This document shows, one piece after another, positions 41,530-51,844 of a stretch of 64,000 nt of DNA; position 1 is the first letter of the stretch, and every line of letters starts with the position of its first letter. This DNA comes from Takakia lepidozioides (lineage: Eukaryota > Streptophyta > Takakiopsida > Takakiales > Takakiaceae). The notes beneath the pieces were generated by a model, which was not told the origin of the DNA, did not search any database, and was given only the letters and a program-made list of their open reading frames with translations. The position numbers and the translations under genes are program-made. Where the stretch lies: positions 74,004,907 through 74,068,906 of the forward strand of contig CM060733.1 of NCBI GenBank assembly GCA_030704615.1, read 5' to 3'.

Positions 41530-42936
41530 GCCTCCTGCAAGACATGTCCTTGGAGGACTTGGCCGACATGCCTTCCTGTAATTTGGCGGAAATTGTTCAC
41601 AACGCCTGGATGCAGCAGTCTACCAAAGCAGGACGTGACTTGTATGTGGCCACTGCAGATGACATGGTGCGGGCACTTACACAACAAACCAGATACCACA
41701 ATTTTTCTGATGGGACGGGGAGGAGGCAAGGGCCATGATACAACTTTGTTGATGCTAAGGGCTGCGAGCAGGTCCGGAGACCCATCAAAGATGAGAGCTC
41801 TGAACAGGTGCACTGAAGGCTCCCCTTTTGCAATCCAGGTTGCCCCATTTGGAAGGCAAGGAAACATTTGGATCATGCAAAAGGAAATTGAACACTCCTC
41901 CAGGGTCAGATGGAGATTCCCATCGGCCGGACAGGGTCAATTTTTCTGTACCAAAGGTGTCTCCAGTGCAGACTAAGTCATGTGCCCGCCCCTTCCCAGG
42001 TGGGTCCTCTTCCAGTGGAGCAGGTGCAAATCATGCATGCACAGCAGCAGGAATCCCATTGGAGGAGGTGGTGTCCTTGGTGCATGAATCTGATTGCATT
42101 GACAGTGAGTGGCATATAGAACGCACCCCACCAGGATCTAGAGTTGCTTGCATGGCAATTCGGACCCCCTCTTTCAAGAAATGCAAATCAAAAATATGCA
42201 AAGGTTCCAGGGGGACTCCAGCTCCAACATTCACAGGGTTGTTCCGACCTTATCATAGTGGGGAGTCAAAGGACCACAAGTTCTGGTTCTGCCCAGACGA
42301 TATGGCACGATGAGTCAAGGGAACAGTTTGTCCTTCGGTGATAATGAAGCCCCCTCCGCCCGCAATTCGGCCTATGAAACTTGGGACGTCGCTGTCATCA
42401 AATGAGATAAGCATGCTGGAGGAGGGGGGGTTCCGTCTTGCACGGTCCCGGGTGGAGTGCACAGATGTGCCACATGCTCCGACAATGCCTCCATCCGGTG
42501 CCGACTCCCACCCAACAAAAAGAGATGGAAAAATAGTGCGCCGTGTCGCTTCGGGTGCAGATCACGACTGCAAGATGGAATCGGCTAGAATTTTGCAGGC
42601 TCGGGTGACTCGTATCACCGAAGTCCCCGCCCCGGGATATGGACGGATTTACACAGTGTTGTCTACAGGCTCAGTTCTTCATGGCAAAGAATATCAGGTT
42701 ACCGGGGGAATTTCCCTGCGTGCACTTGTCCGGATTTTGTAACAATGCGTGAGGGCGCTCTCGGCATGAGAGGGAAGTGGGTCCCTTGCAAGCATCAATA
42801 TTACATATACCTTATAATTATGTGTTGCGATGGTAAGAGAGACCAATTCATTCACCAGGCCACACTAGGCTATGGAGAAGTCATCACTCTTCTGCAGCGA
42901 GACACCTGCCGTGGGGCTCCGCCAGATTCTCAGTGA
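41530..42936 (+). pseudogene. T copy 3: C-terminal half of SWIM transposase
   Basis: The region matches T copy 2 after its catalytic core. LADMPSCNLAEIVHNAWMQ and DDMVRALTQQTRYHNF correspond to the NTNMAESAHSSW region. They are followed by RAASRSGDPSKMRAL, then WHIERTPPGSRVACMAIRT, TPAPTFTGLFRP and FWFCPDDM. The SWIM finger is split by a frameshift near 42730: ACTCPDFVTMRE, then VPCKHQYYIYL. It ends at 42936. The catalytic half is missing and there are several frame changes, so it is inactive. It ends 29 bases before an element terminus. Confidence 0.75.
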
Positions 42937-42964
42937 ACAAAAACAAGCCATGCCCACTCCCCGT

Positions 42965-44405
42965 GGGGGGCTGCTATTTCATGAGCCATGAGCCATGAGC
43001 AGCATGAGCCATGAGCAGAGTCGTAAGTGTCGAAAAAAACATGAGCAGGATATTTTTCCGGAAATGGGTGTCCGCGGGAATAGGGTTTAGGGTGTCACGG
43101 TCATAGGGGGAGAAGGACCTCCCGATGAAGGAGGTTCGGCAATGTTTTTTAGAATTACATATTGAAAGGCAATGTTTCGCGAATGGTAGGGTGGTACTGC
43201 TCTGTACAATGGGGGCCCATTTCAGCCTACCAGCCACTTGCAAAATCCACCCACACTCCCAATCCCAAACGAAATGAGGAATGATGCATTCTGGGAACGA
43301 TGGATACATAATAGAACAAAAAGAGGGCACAATGGGGTTTTTATTGATCCACATGAATTGCATTTGAAGCACGTCTACTGTGCTGATTGTGCAAACAAAT
43401 CTATAGCCCTGTGCCTTCTGAATACAAGTCATGTTGTCAATGGGACTTCGACTGCTCTGAGAACTAGCTCATGAGTCATCGGGCTCCTCCAGGTAAACTG
43501 GATTGCAGCCGTTGTACTGCCTCTGTTGATGTTCACCACAATGTCGTGCCCTTCAATCATACCACCATCGAATATGGAAAGCTTCACGTTTTTGTCGTCC
43601 ACACCAATGCAAATGTCCCCATACAATGGAGAAGAGGAGCGCACTCCTTCAGGAGTATACGTCTCTCCGATGGAGTCCACCCACGTCCACTGACAGCAGC
43701 TCCACCGCAACAGCAGAGCAGTGCGCATTCTTCTGCATGGGTGCCCGTCGTAGCTGGAAAATCGGAATCAAGGATGCGCAGGAGCCACGGACTCCTCAGA
43801 CCAAGATCGTCACCCCACTCGAAGGCGTAGTGGCCTGGGATATACTCAAAAGCGGACAATGTTTCCACATTCGAACCAGTATCTTCTGTGTAAACTGTGT
43901 ACCAGATAACGATGTCTCCCAATGTGGCCGAATACATTGCATAATCAAAGCCTCCATAAGGGCAGTCGTCCCGGTTTCGGAAGCACGACATCCTTGCAAA
44001 GGAGGACCTGAGGACGTCTTTGATGCCGATGACAATGACCTTGCGGACAACAACGAAGCCCTTAGATTTTCAAAATGATGAGAAGTGGAAGAGCAGTGCG
44101 GGCTCCAACAATGGAGCATCTAGGTCCCACGTACCCACCAATCATCATGTAACGTGTTCATCACGCCAGCGGTGGATGAACCGATACCTCTTTCTCATCC
44201 ACGGGGTATAGTTTGAAATCTTTCACCGAAGTCCATCCCCCGGATGGAAATTCGGCGCCGCATTTACATCGAAGGGGGGATGGACTTTGTCGTCTCGAGT
44301 GGCTATAGGCCCACCTGGCACTGACTCCCATAGTTTGCATGGCAGGGAAGGAAACTGAAATGGCTACATTCATGGAGCAGCCAATCTTCATCCGTGCAGG
44401 TTCCT
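42965..44405 (-). mobile_element. E2: inverted copy of the B end of the element, without solo LTR
   Basis: It starts at GGGGGGCTGCTATTTCATGAG with CATGAGC repeats to 43020 and then carries B leftward (43429-43991) and the A-B spacer (43992-44405). It is the near-identical inverse of 38289-39400 plus 17930-18268. It joins the two sides of solo LTR O directly (AAGGGCTTCGTTG), so it is an empty-site copy. One palindrome lies at 44247-44270. Similarity to E1 ends near 44405. Confidence 0.8.
43429..43991 (-). pseudogene. B copy 2, one frameshift
   Basis: Leftward copy almost identical to B copy 1 (MSCFRNRDDCPYGGFDYAMY...). A single missing C in the GATTTTCC run near 43759 shifts the frame after LRILDSDFP. 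The remainder (LLLRWSCCQWTWVDSIGE to VEVPLTT) is intact in the next frame. One of the conserved block residues is changed (WNCC to WSCC). It may be an assembly error or a very young pseudogene. Confidence 0.8.
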
Positions 44406-44546
44406 GTAGGGGGGAAATTTAAATGTGCCCTGGAGTGTTTGTGAGGAATTGCAGCGTTTGCTTGAACTTCTTCCAGCCACCGCGCTGCTGCCTCCTCCAT
44501 CCGGGAGCTGCTGTCATTGAGCGTACTCCGCTACTTTTTTTCAACG
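44406..44546. other. Junction between E2 and B copy 3
   Basis: A short leftward frame (MEEAAARWLEEVQANAAIPH) ends at CTACAG, a splice-acceptor-like site, next to the E2 boundary. I do not recognise it. B copy 3 starts immediately after, on the other strand. Confidence 0.3.
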
Positions 44547-45125
44547 ATGCCGTGCCGTCGAAATCCTGCTGACTGCCCTTATCATGGCCACGATTATGCT
44601 ATGTTCAAACCAGAATCAAGAGACATCATTGTCTGGCTCTCTGTTTTCACAGACGCTTCTGGAATCAAGCGGGAGTCTTTGCGCGCAATGGAGTATTTGG
44701 AGGGCTATTACCGCTTTGAGCGAGGTGAGGGCGAGGGTCAATGCGGTCCGTGGGTCCTGAAAATTGTTGACCTCAATATACCAAGGTGGAATGGGATGCC
44801 GGACAGATCACGCACGGCCTCGCTTTGGCGCTGGAACTGCTGCCAGTGGACCAGGGAGGACGGCACCGGGGAAAACTATATTCGTGGAGTTCACTCCGCT
44901 CTTCCAGTGTATGGAGACATTCGGCTGAGTTGCGAAGACGAATTGCACGGGCACATGAGGCCCACAGTGACCTTGTCAATGTATGATGGTGGTATGATTG
45001 ATGGGCATGACATTGTCGTCAGCTCCACCAAGGGCACCAGATCGACCGCATTGAAGATTACCTCGAGGTGCCGCATCTGTAATGAGCTTGTTTTGAGGGC
45101 TATCAAAGTTCCGTCGACTTGGTGA
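44547..45125 (+). CDS. B copy 3: intact element protein of unknown function
   Basis: Intact 192-residue frame starting MPCRRNPADCPYHGHDYAMF. Similarity to copy 1 is clear but moderate and runs the whole length: RDIIVW, LRAMEYLEGYYRFERGEGEG, SLWRWNCCQWTREDGTGENY, GVHSALPVYGDIRL, MYDGGMIDGHDIVV and ELVLRAIKVPSTW. Differences between this copy and copy 1 are spread out while the motif blocks are kept, which is the pattern expected of a protein under selection. The upstream open frame to 44517 has no Met and is not counted. Poly(A) signal at 45195. The biochemical role is unknown. Confidence 0.75.
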   Translation: MPCRRNPADCPYHGHDYAMFKPESRDIIVWLSVFTDASGIKRESLRAMEYLEGYYRFERGEGEGQCGPWVLKIVDLNIPRWNGMPDRSRTASLWRWNCCQWTREDGTGENYIRGVHSALPVYGDIRLSCEDELHGHMRPTVTLSMYDGGMIDGHDIVVSSTKGTRSTALKITSRCRICNELVLRAIKVPSTW

Positions 45126-45194
45126 TGCCCATGTAGAAGGAGGAAGGGCTTAGATTTGTCTGGAGTTGCTAAATGTGAGACACCGTGTTCGATC

Positions 45195-45200
45195 AATAAA
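45195..45200 (+). promoter_or_regulatory. Poly(A) signal of B copy 3
   Basis: GATCAATAAA lies 70 bases after the stop codon, as in B copy 1. Confidence 0.6.
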
Positions 45201-45403
45201 ACAACCCATCGTACCTCACTTCTGTGTGCTTGTGTTTCATTGTGTTCAAGAACTGCCGTAATTGGCCCACTGTTTACAATTTGTGGTCTCATTTCTACAA
45301 TGTGTCTGTCCATATGAATATACCAGAGTCAGCGATATCAGATTCCTGAGGTGAAGGAAATCCATGTATGAGTAAAAGGAAACATGTACATGCCGAAGCT
45401 CGG

Positions 45404-46342
45404 AAATTCGGCACCACATTTCATTTTTCTCCATGCAGCGATTTCTGGCAGTTCCCTTTCCTCCGTTGTGGTCGTAACGGAAATGCTGTACAACATTTCA
45501 TTTCTTGACATGACCATACTTCGAATTGGAAATGCGGCACCGCATTTCCATGTCCGTCATCGAAATTTCGTACCGGACAATGAAATGCGGCACTGCATTT
45601 CCGGAGAGCACAATGGAATGCGGTGCCGCATTTCCCTTGAAGGGTCTGGAATTGGACAAACAACGATGTCCGTTCTGAAAATGCGGCACCGCATTTCCAT
45701 GTCCATCATCAAAATTTCGTATTGGACAATGGAATGCGGTGCCGCATTTCCGTCCAACAAGACGGAATGCCCACACGGGTCTGGAATTGGACAAACAACG
45801 ATGTCTGTTTTGGAAATGCGGCGCCGCATTTCCATGTTTGGCAATCGAAATTTCTTATTGGACAATGTAATGCGGTGCCGCATTTCCGTCAAAGGGTCTG
45901 GAATTGGACAAACAACGATGTCCGTTTTGGAAATGCGGCGCCGCATTTCCATGTACGTCATCGAAATTTCTTATTGGACAATGGAATGCGGTGCCGCATT
46001 CCCGTCTAGCATCATGGAATGGGGAGCCGCATTTCCGTCGATGGGTCTGCAGTTGGAAAAACGTCCATCTCCAAAATGTAAATGCGGCACCGCATTTCCA
46101 TGTTCGACCTCCACATGCGGGGTGGCATATCCATTTACCTCCATGGAAGGAGCTGGCAATCTGCAAAACTGCCGTGTCGAAAACGGAAATGCGGTACGGC
46201 CGAACAGTTTATGATGTCCAAACCATGAAATGGAAAATTGTTCTTGCCCCGGTTTTGGAAATGCGGTGCCGCATTTCCAAAGGAGGTTTTTGCAGTTGCC
46301 ACATTTTCCATTCCGACATGGGGTGCCGCATTTCCGATTTTG
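45404..46342. repeat. Array S5: about 118-bp repeats with paired GCGGYRCCGC palindromes
   Basis: Units of the type GTCTGGAATTGGACAAACAA recur at about 45650, 45780 and 45897. Each carries two palindromes, one of the AAATGCGGCGCCGCATTT type and one starting GAATGCGGTGCC. The centre alternates between CG or CA in one and TG in the other. Unlike S2 and S4, this array lies between the 3' ends of B copy 3 and A copy 4. Confidence 0.9.
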
Positions 46343-46471
46343 GGAGGGACGTGGTTTGGACGATGTTGTCGTTGAGAAGCACATGGGAGAGGGGACATGA
46401 AGGACGGGGAGAATTTCCTTTATATACTCTGGAAGAGAATTTAATTGTACAGAGAGTTCATTAAAATTCTA

Positions 46472-49400
46472 TTAATCTTGAAAATCATCACTATCATCGT
46501 CCTGTCCTTGACTGTCCTGCTCCGCCTCCACCCCGTCATTGCCTTTCTCATCTCCAGCGGACTGCTCATTGGTCAGGCTTTCGAAAATCCCATCTTCCCC
46601 TTGCGGAACCGACCATCTCAGCTCCGTTGGGTCGTCGTCCTCCCTGTCTGCATCGCTTTCATATGAACTTTCGCACCCGTCTACCTGTCTCAGCTGTTGC
46701 CAACTCTTTCCTTATCCTTCTGTCCTCCCTAGCCCTCTCCAAAATCTGCTCTACTTTACTGGGATTCTCACATTGTCTAATCGCTGTATTTGCAAGTTTA
46801 GCTGCATAACTAGGAATGGAGTAGTCCTTCACCGGGCTCGTCATGAAGTCGGCCCTCGCAAAGAACGGGACATTCTTCCTGGCAGGAAGTGTAGGCCCTA
46901 CATGTTTTGACCCGGATCCTGGAATCCTGCACATAACAATCACCAACGAGACCAATGAGAACCACAGTCCGGAAATGCGTTTGACAAAAAATCACCCAGA
47001 AGGCTTTGCAAACTTACAATGTTTGCACTCACTCGTATTCCGGTTCTCCTCGGAGCATCAATGTCCACTGTCTCTTCCTCCGACTCCGACGAATCGAGGA
47101 GTCTTTGGCTTCGATGGGCAGCCTTCACATTCCGTTGCAGCCTTTCCAGATGGGATCCCCAGACGGATGTATCCTCCTCGTAGGCAAAGAGGTGCCCGTC
47201 GGAAAAAACCCCCAACCCACATTGAGGCACGTGTTACAATGCCATCCACACATTATGACATGGCCCTTCAGATGTTGCAAATTCAAGCATAACGAGAATT
47301 TGCAGAACAGCATACAACAAGATTCTGCATACCTGTCCCACAGATGAGTCGAGCACTGTGCCCTCCACGTCAGTGCATGTCTCCATAATTGTCTGAATGA
47401 AGGCAGGGCTCCGAGTCCGTGAATACCGCAGGGGTTTAGTTGAAGTGAGGCTATGAGGGAGAAGTTCCGTGGGAACGTTGTTGAACAGGACGTCGTAATC
47501 GATGGGTCGCAGTTCGGGTCAACCAACAATCCCTCCTTCCGGAAAGCAAAGGTGGAGTTCTCCTTCACAAAGCAGTATGCATCGAACTGCTTTGTCTGCA
47601 TACACATTGGGGAACGATTAGAAATCGAATGCGGCACCGCATTTCAAAACTCCTAAGAAAATGAAAGGACGAGTGCCAATGTCGTAATTACCATCTTCCC
47701 TTCCGACCGAAGGCCCAATGTGTTGATGCACGCCACTTCTTCTTCAGAATTGGGACGGCGCTCTTACGGGTCCACTTCGCAATTCCTGTCTGCGTGTTTT
47801 TGCCTCTACTCGCCGGGACAACCACACAGCCTCTGTCGTCCAACACCATGCGGGCGAGCCTGAATCCTTTCTTCCAAAAGTCCTCGGAGTACTTGTTCCA
47901 AGATGGCAAAGCTTGCAGTCCTTCCACAGGCTCTCCGTCCGGAATATCCAAGATGATCATATCGCAAGACCACTCGGTGGCATTCCCACCCCTCCTGCAA
48001 TCCTTGTTTGCACACACCCTCTCAAAGAACGAGACCATCTTCAGAAACCCAGGGGTGTCGGAAGGCTCTTCGGTAGCCGCCTTCTTCAGTGCTTTGCCCT
48101 TCAGACCCCCATGGTCTTCATGTATGCCAACTTGGCTGCCCGTCCATCCAAAGCCGCCAAGAAACTCTCATTTACACACTGGACTACTGTATCGGGATCC
48201 ACTTTTGGCCTCTTAATTTCCACCGGCTCGAAAGGGTGCCCCCCCGGGGGGTTGAAGAGTGCCTTCTTTGCCGAGCCTATTCTCGTCCCTCTCGTGACAA
48301 TGGTGGGCACAGGGGATTTTGGCTGCGTTTTGGGGGGTGGGCTGGTTGCAAAGTCTCCATCGGAGTCCTCTTCGTCACCCTCTTCCTGCACTATCTGTTT
48401 CTGCTTCTTCGTTTTCTTGGGTGTCACAATTGCTGCTCCTTGCTGGCGAGTCCTCTTCTTCGACCCCTTCTATTGAGCCTGCACAACTGCATCCACCGTC
48501 TTCTGTGCCATCTCAGCTGCCTTTCTGGATTGTTCCAGAGCAGCAGCTTCCTTTGCCGACTCTGGCCGAGTAGGGACACATCTTTCCTTTCTCTTCTCTT
48601 CTGCTTTCGCGTGCAGATCTTTCTTAGACTCGTCAACAATTCCGCCAGCCATGTCCAGGTACCACGGGCATCCAACGAGATGCGCGGCATGCCATTGTTT
48701 CTGCATCTCGGGTGTGTAGACACAGCTTCAGCCCGCCACGGTCCAAGCCATGAAGAATGGGGGCTCTTGAGCCAGGGCCCCTGTCTGAAGAAGCACGTAT
48801 TTCATATACCTGCAGGGCAGTCAGCATGCGTGAGCAAAAGTTGAGACCAACGTACTCGCAGAGTGCAACCAAACATAAAATGCGAATGCGGTGCCGCATT
48901 TCCCAGACAAACCTCATAACCAGGCTTCGCATACAAGGACAGCAGGGCTTCACCTATAAACAATTCGCATTGCAGCTTTTCCCGCTCCCTCCTGATGTGT
49001 AAACTCCACGCTCCTTCTTGCTGTTTGCAGCTCCCTGGCGAAGAGGTTGTCCTTGTACGCACATCTGAAACGTGTCACGTAGTCTTACAATGTCTGTGTT
49101 CCATCCAATTTGACGTACAAGCCGAACGAATTTGTATGCATTACGACTTGCTCCTTCGCATTCGTCATTACCTGCGATTCCCACATGCATTGTCACGTAG
49201 CAGTTCAGGGAATTCATTTCAGAAAAGCAAATCTAGGGAAGTACCTTGAATTACCTAGAACCACCAAGTCATGCGGTTGAGCCACACATCCACTGCAGGG
49301 TTGGAAACTTCGAGTGGAAAAGACCACATTGTCCTTATACTCTCCGATGCATTCCAGATCGACAGCCACCGTGTCTGCCATTTCCGATCCAATGTCAGGA

Positions 49401-51081
49401 GCAGGAAGAAGAGTGGCTATTGCTAGGAAGGAACTTCAGTGCATTGAAACCTCACCTTCTCTTTCGCCTCAACACATGCTGTTGAGAGGTGATGTAGTTT
49501 CTCCAACTGCATGGTCGGCTGCATGGCCCGAGAATAGTGTTTTGCAATCTCGGGGATGAAGTCCTTTCCAAGTGCCGGATGTGCAATGGCCACCAGCTTC
49601 ACAAGCTTTGACTTGTATTTCGTTCTGGACTTGACCCCGGCTTCCTTCAAGTGCTCAGTCAATGACTGCAACGTTTTGACCTGCCCCTCACTTTCCATGA
49701 AGAACGTTTGGCATGGGCCAAATCCAGCTTGATGTTTGACTGCCAACAAAAACATGCAGAAGCGTTACATTCGATTCATGTAGAAAGATTACTGAAAATT
49801 GGGGAAGGATGAGCAGAGGGAAATGGGAGGACGACTTACTTCGTATATCACCTCCACCATTCCATCCATAGTGAGACGATACCATGTCCGGTCAGTTTTT
49901 GCCACGGCTTTCTGAATGAGCTCGGGTTCCAGCATTTCCGCAAACATGTGCGGATCAGTGAGACCAATTTTCCTCACCCTGTACAGCATATGTGCCATGT
50001 GGGTATGCACGTACGCATTTTCAGTGACCCTGCAAGGCACACTCTCCAGTTCAGTCCACGGAAGCACGGAAACAAAACAGATTGGAAACCGAAATGCGGC
50101 ACCGCATTTCGAACGTGCTTGGGAGGGTATGAGTATCTTACGAGTTGAGGTCCGCCATGGCATTTTTTAGCAGGGAGGAGTCTGCCGCCTTCACCTTGAG
50201 GATGACACACTCCACCATGTAATGCCAGCCAATGTGCTTGGCATGGTTCTGCTTGATGTACTCCCACCAGGCAAGAAGTCGGTGATTCCCGTCCCACACA
50301 AAGAACATTTTACCCGACATATGGCCGAAGTCTGGATCACCCTTCAGCGTTGCCTTGAATTCGTCGTTGCGAGTGTGCCAGTGGGTATCCCATGTTGACA
50401 ATTCATCCGCAGTGGGTCCACGAGATTCGCCGTCCTCATTCTCAATGGAAACGTAGAAGGCTGGCGAACCTAGACGGTACCTTTCTCGAAATGCGAACTT
50501 GAGCTTATCCACATCTCCGGGAAGTGCCTGCCTAACGATGGGAAGGGAGACCATGCGACAGAGTGGGATTCGAAGAGTCCGCTGGAATACCCTGCTGCCC
50601 AAAACTCTGCCAATGCTACTGTGTGTCTCCTCCAACATTGTATCCGCTGCACTTTGGAATTCCTCCGGAGACATTTATGCAGGTGGCGGTAAGGGCTGAA
50701 CAGCTGGAGCATCCCCAACTAGAGCTGCACTCTGGGGAATCTTTGTGGGTAATTCTGCAATTGCAGAGGCCTCCTCCGGGCCTGCAGTATTTAGAAGATC
50801 TTCCTCAACGGTGGTCAGGTCTTGCTGCAAACGTTGAGCGGCAGCACCCTCCTCCCGTACCAGATCGACGAAATCGGTCGATCCCATTGCCTTTGCTGCA
50901 GCAGAGACTGCTCCGCCCTCCCCCTGATTGCCTTATGCTTCCTCATTCTTGCAGGTGAAGGTGTCTGCTGCAATTGAATCTGCTTCATTCGCCTGGGTGG
51001 GGGGGAAACGGCCTGGTCCGGTTCAGAAACAAGTTGAAGGACGGGCTGCTTCTTCTTTGTCTTTGCTGGAGAAGGGCTCGA
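46472..51081 (-). pseudogene. A copy 4: ParB-like plus DNA amino-methyltransferase-like gene
   Basis: This is the most complete copy, read leftward. Exons (+ coordinates): 50142-51081 (PSPARMRKHKAIRG, IGRVLGS, RQALPGDVDKLKFAF, MFFVWDGNHRLLAW), 49840-50029, 49456-49739, 49255-49374, 48954-49171, 47692-48809 (basic coil; VQCVNESF; CDMIILDIPDG near 47950; LDDRGCVVVPAS; THWAFGRKGRW), 47333-47595 (KPLRYSRTRSPAFIQTIMET, GTVLDSSVGQ), about 47030-47230, and a C-terminal acidic part to 46472. Motif IV-like DIPDG comes before motif I-like VLDSSVG, the beta-class order. Canonical motif IV is (D/N/S)PP(Y/F/W), so the catalytic motif is altered. Stops occur at 50675, 49255 (CAG to TAG), in exon 5 and twice in exon 6. 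One acceptor is AC instead of AG (47231-47232). R1 cuts its 5' exon at 51082. Confidence 0.65.
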
Positions 51082-51789
51082 TGTCGCGGCCCTTTGCCTT
51101 GAGGGCAGGGGGTCGGGACACATGAGGGGCTGCCCCTGTGGTGGGGGCAGCGGCAGCGATAGGTATGGGGGCTGAAGCACCCTTGAGTGCCCAAGGAACT
51201 CAAGGAGCGGGGCGCTCACTAGGTGGAGCCCCGCACACGGGTTGCGGGGGTGGCTCCACAAGGGTGGTGGTAGCTTAGCGGGACTTAGTGGGGGTGGCAT
51301 AGGACTCACCATGGGGGCAGAGACCTCGTGGTGGGAGTCGTGGGGAGTCTTGGGACTCATCACGGTCCATAGGGGCCGTGGTAAGGGCCAAGACTCACCG
51401 CGACTCATCACCGGAAGTCGAGGGTTTCGTGGTGGTTCGCCATAAAATGGCATGGCTGGTTGTGAAACCCCGCGGACAGCTACAGAAGTATATATAGGGA
51501 GTAGTAACCTTGAGAACGGTGCAAGCCCGTTGGTGACCAAAAAACTAGTGAGTAAGCGAGAGCCGGAAAGCGACCAAAGAGTGGGGAGCTGTTCCGGACT
51601 GCCAACTACCAAAGGGAATTCCCGCTGGTTCCAAATCGGTGGAGGGTTTGTTGGGAGAACCAAGGGGGACCGTTATGCCCCGGTGAGCAGCCGAAGCTCC
51701 CAATTGGCCCGGCGGCCAGGTTGGGAGTTAGGCGCGCGCATCAAAGCGAGTAACTTGAGGGGGAGCTTACCGAAGTGAGGTGCGCGACA
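51082..51789 (+). repeat. R1 5' LTR
   Basis: 708 bases from TGTCGCGGCCC to GGTGCGCGACA. A TATATATA-like box lies near 51489-51496 and fits an LTR promoter. The family is shared by 54195-54901, 55721-56459 and 61947-62693. Confidence 0.9.
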
Positions 51790-51791
51790 CT

Positions 51792-51803
51792 TGGTATCAG
51801 AGC
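51792..51803 (+). promoter_or_regulatory. R1 primer-binding site
   Basis: TGGTATCAGAGC, complementary to initiator tRNA-Met, lies two bases after the LTR. Confidence 0.87.
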
Positions 51804-51844
51804 TTAGAGTTCAGTACGCGATCGTCCTTGGGATTGGCCTCATC

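Noticed and set aside
46627-47347. Rightward frames of up to 149 codons
   Set aside because: Shadows of the leftward gene A copy 4 C-terminal exons, which match A copy 5.
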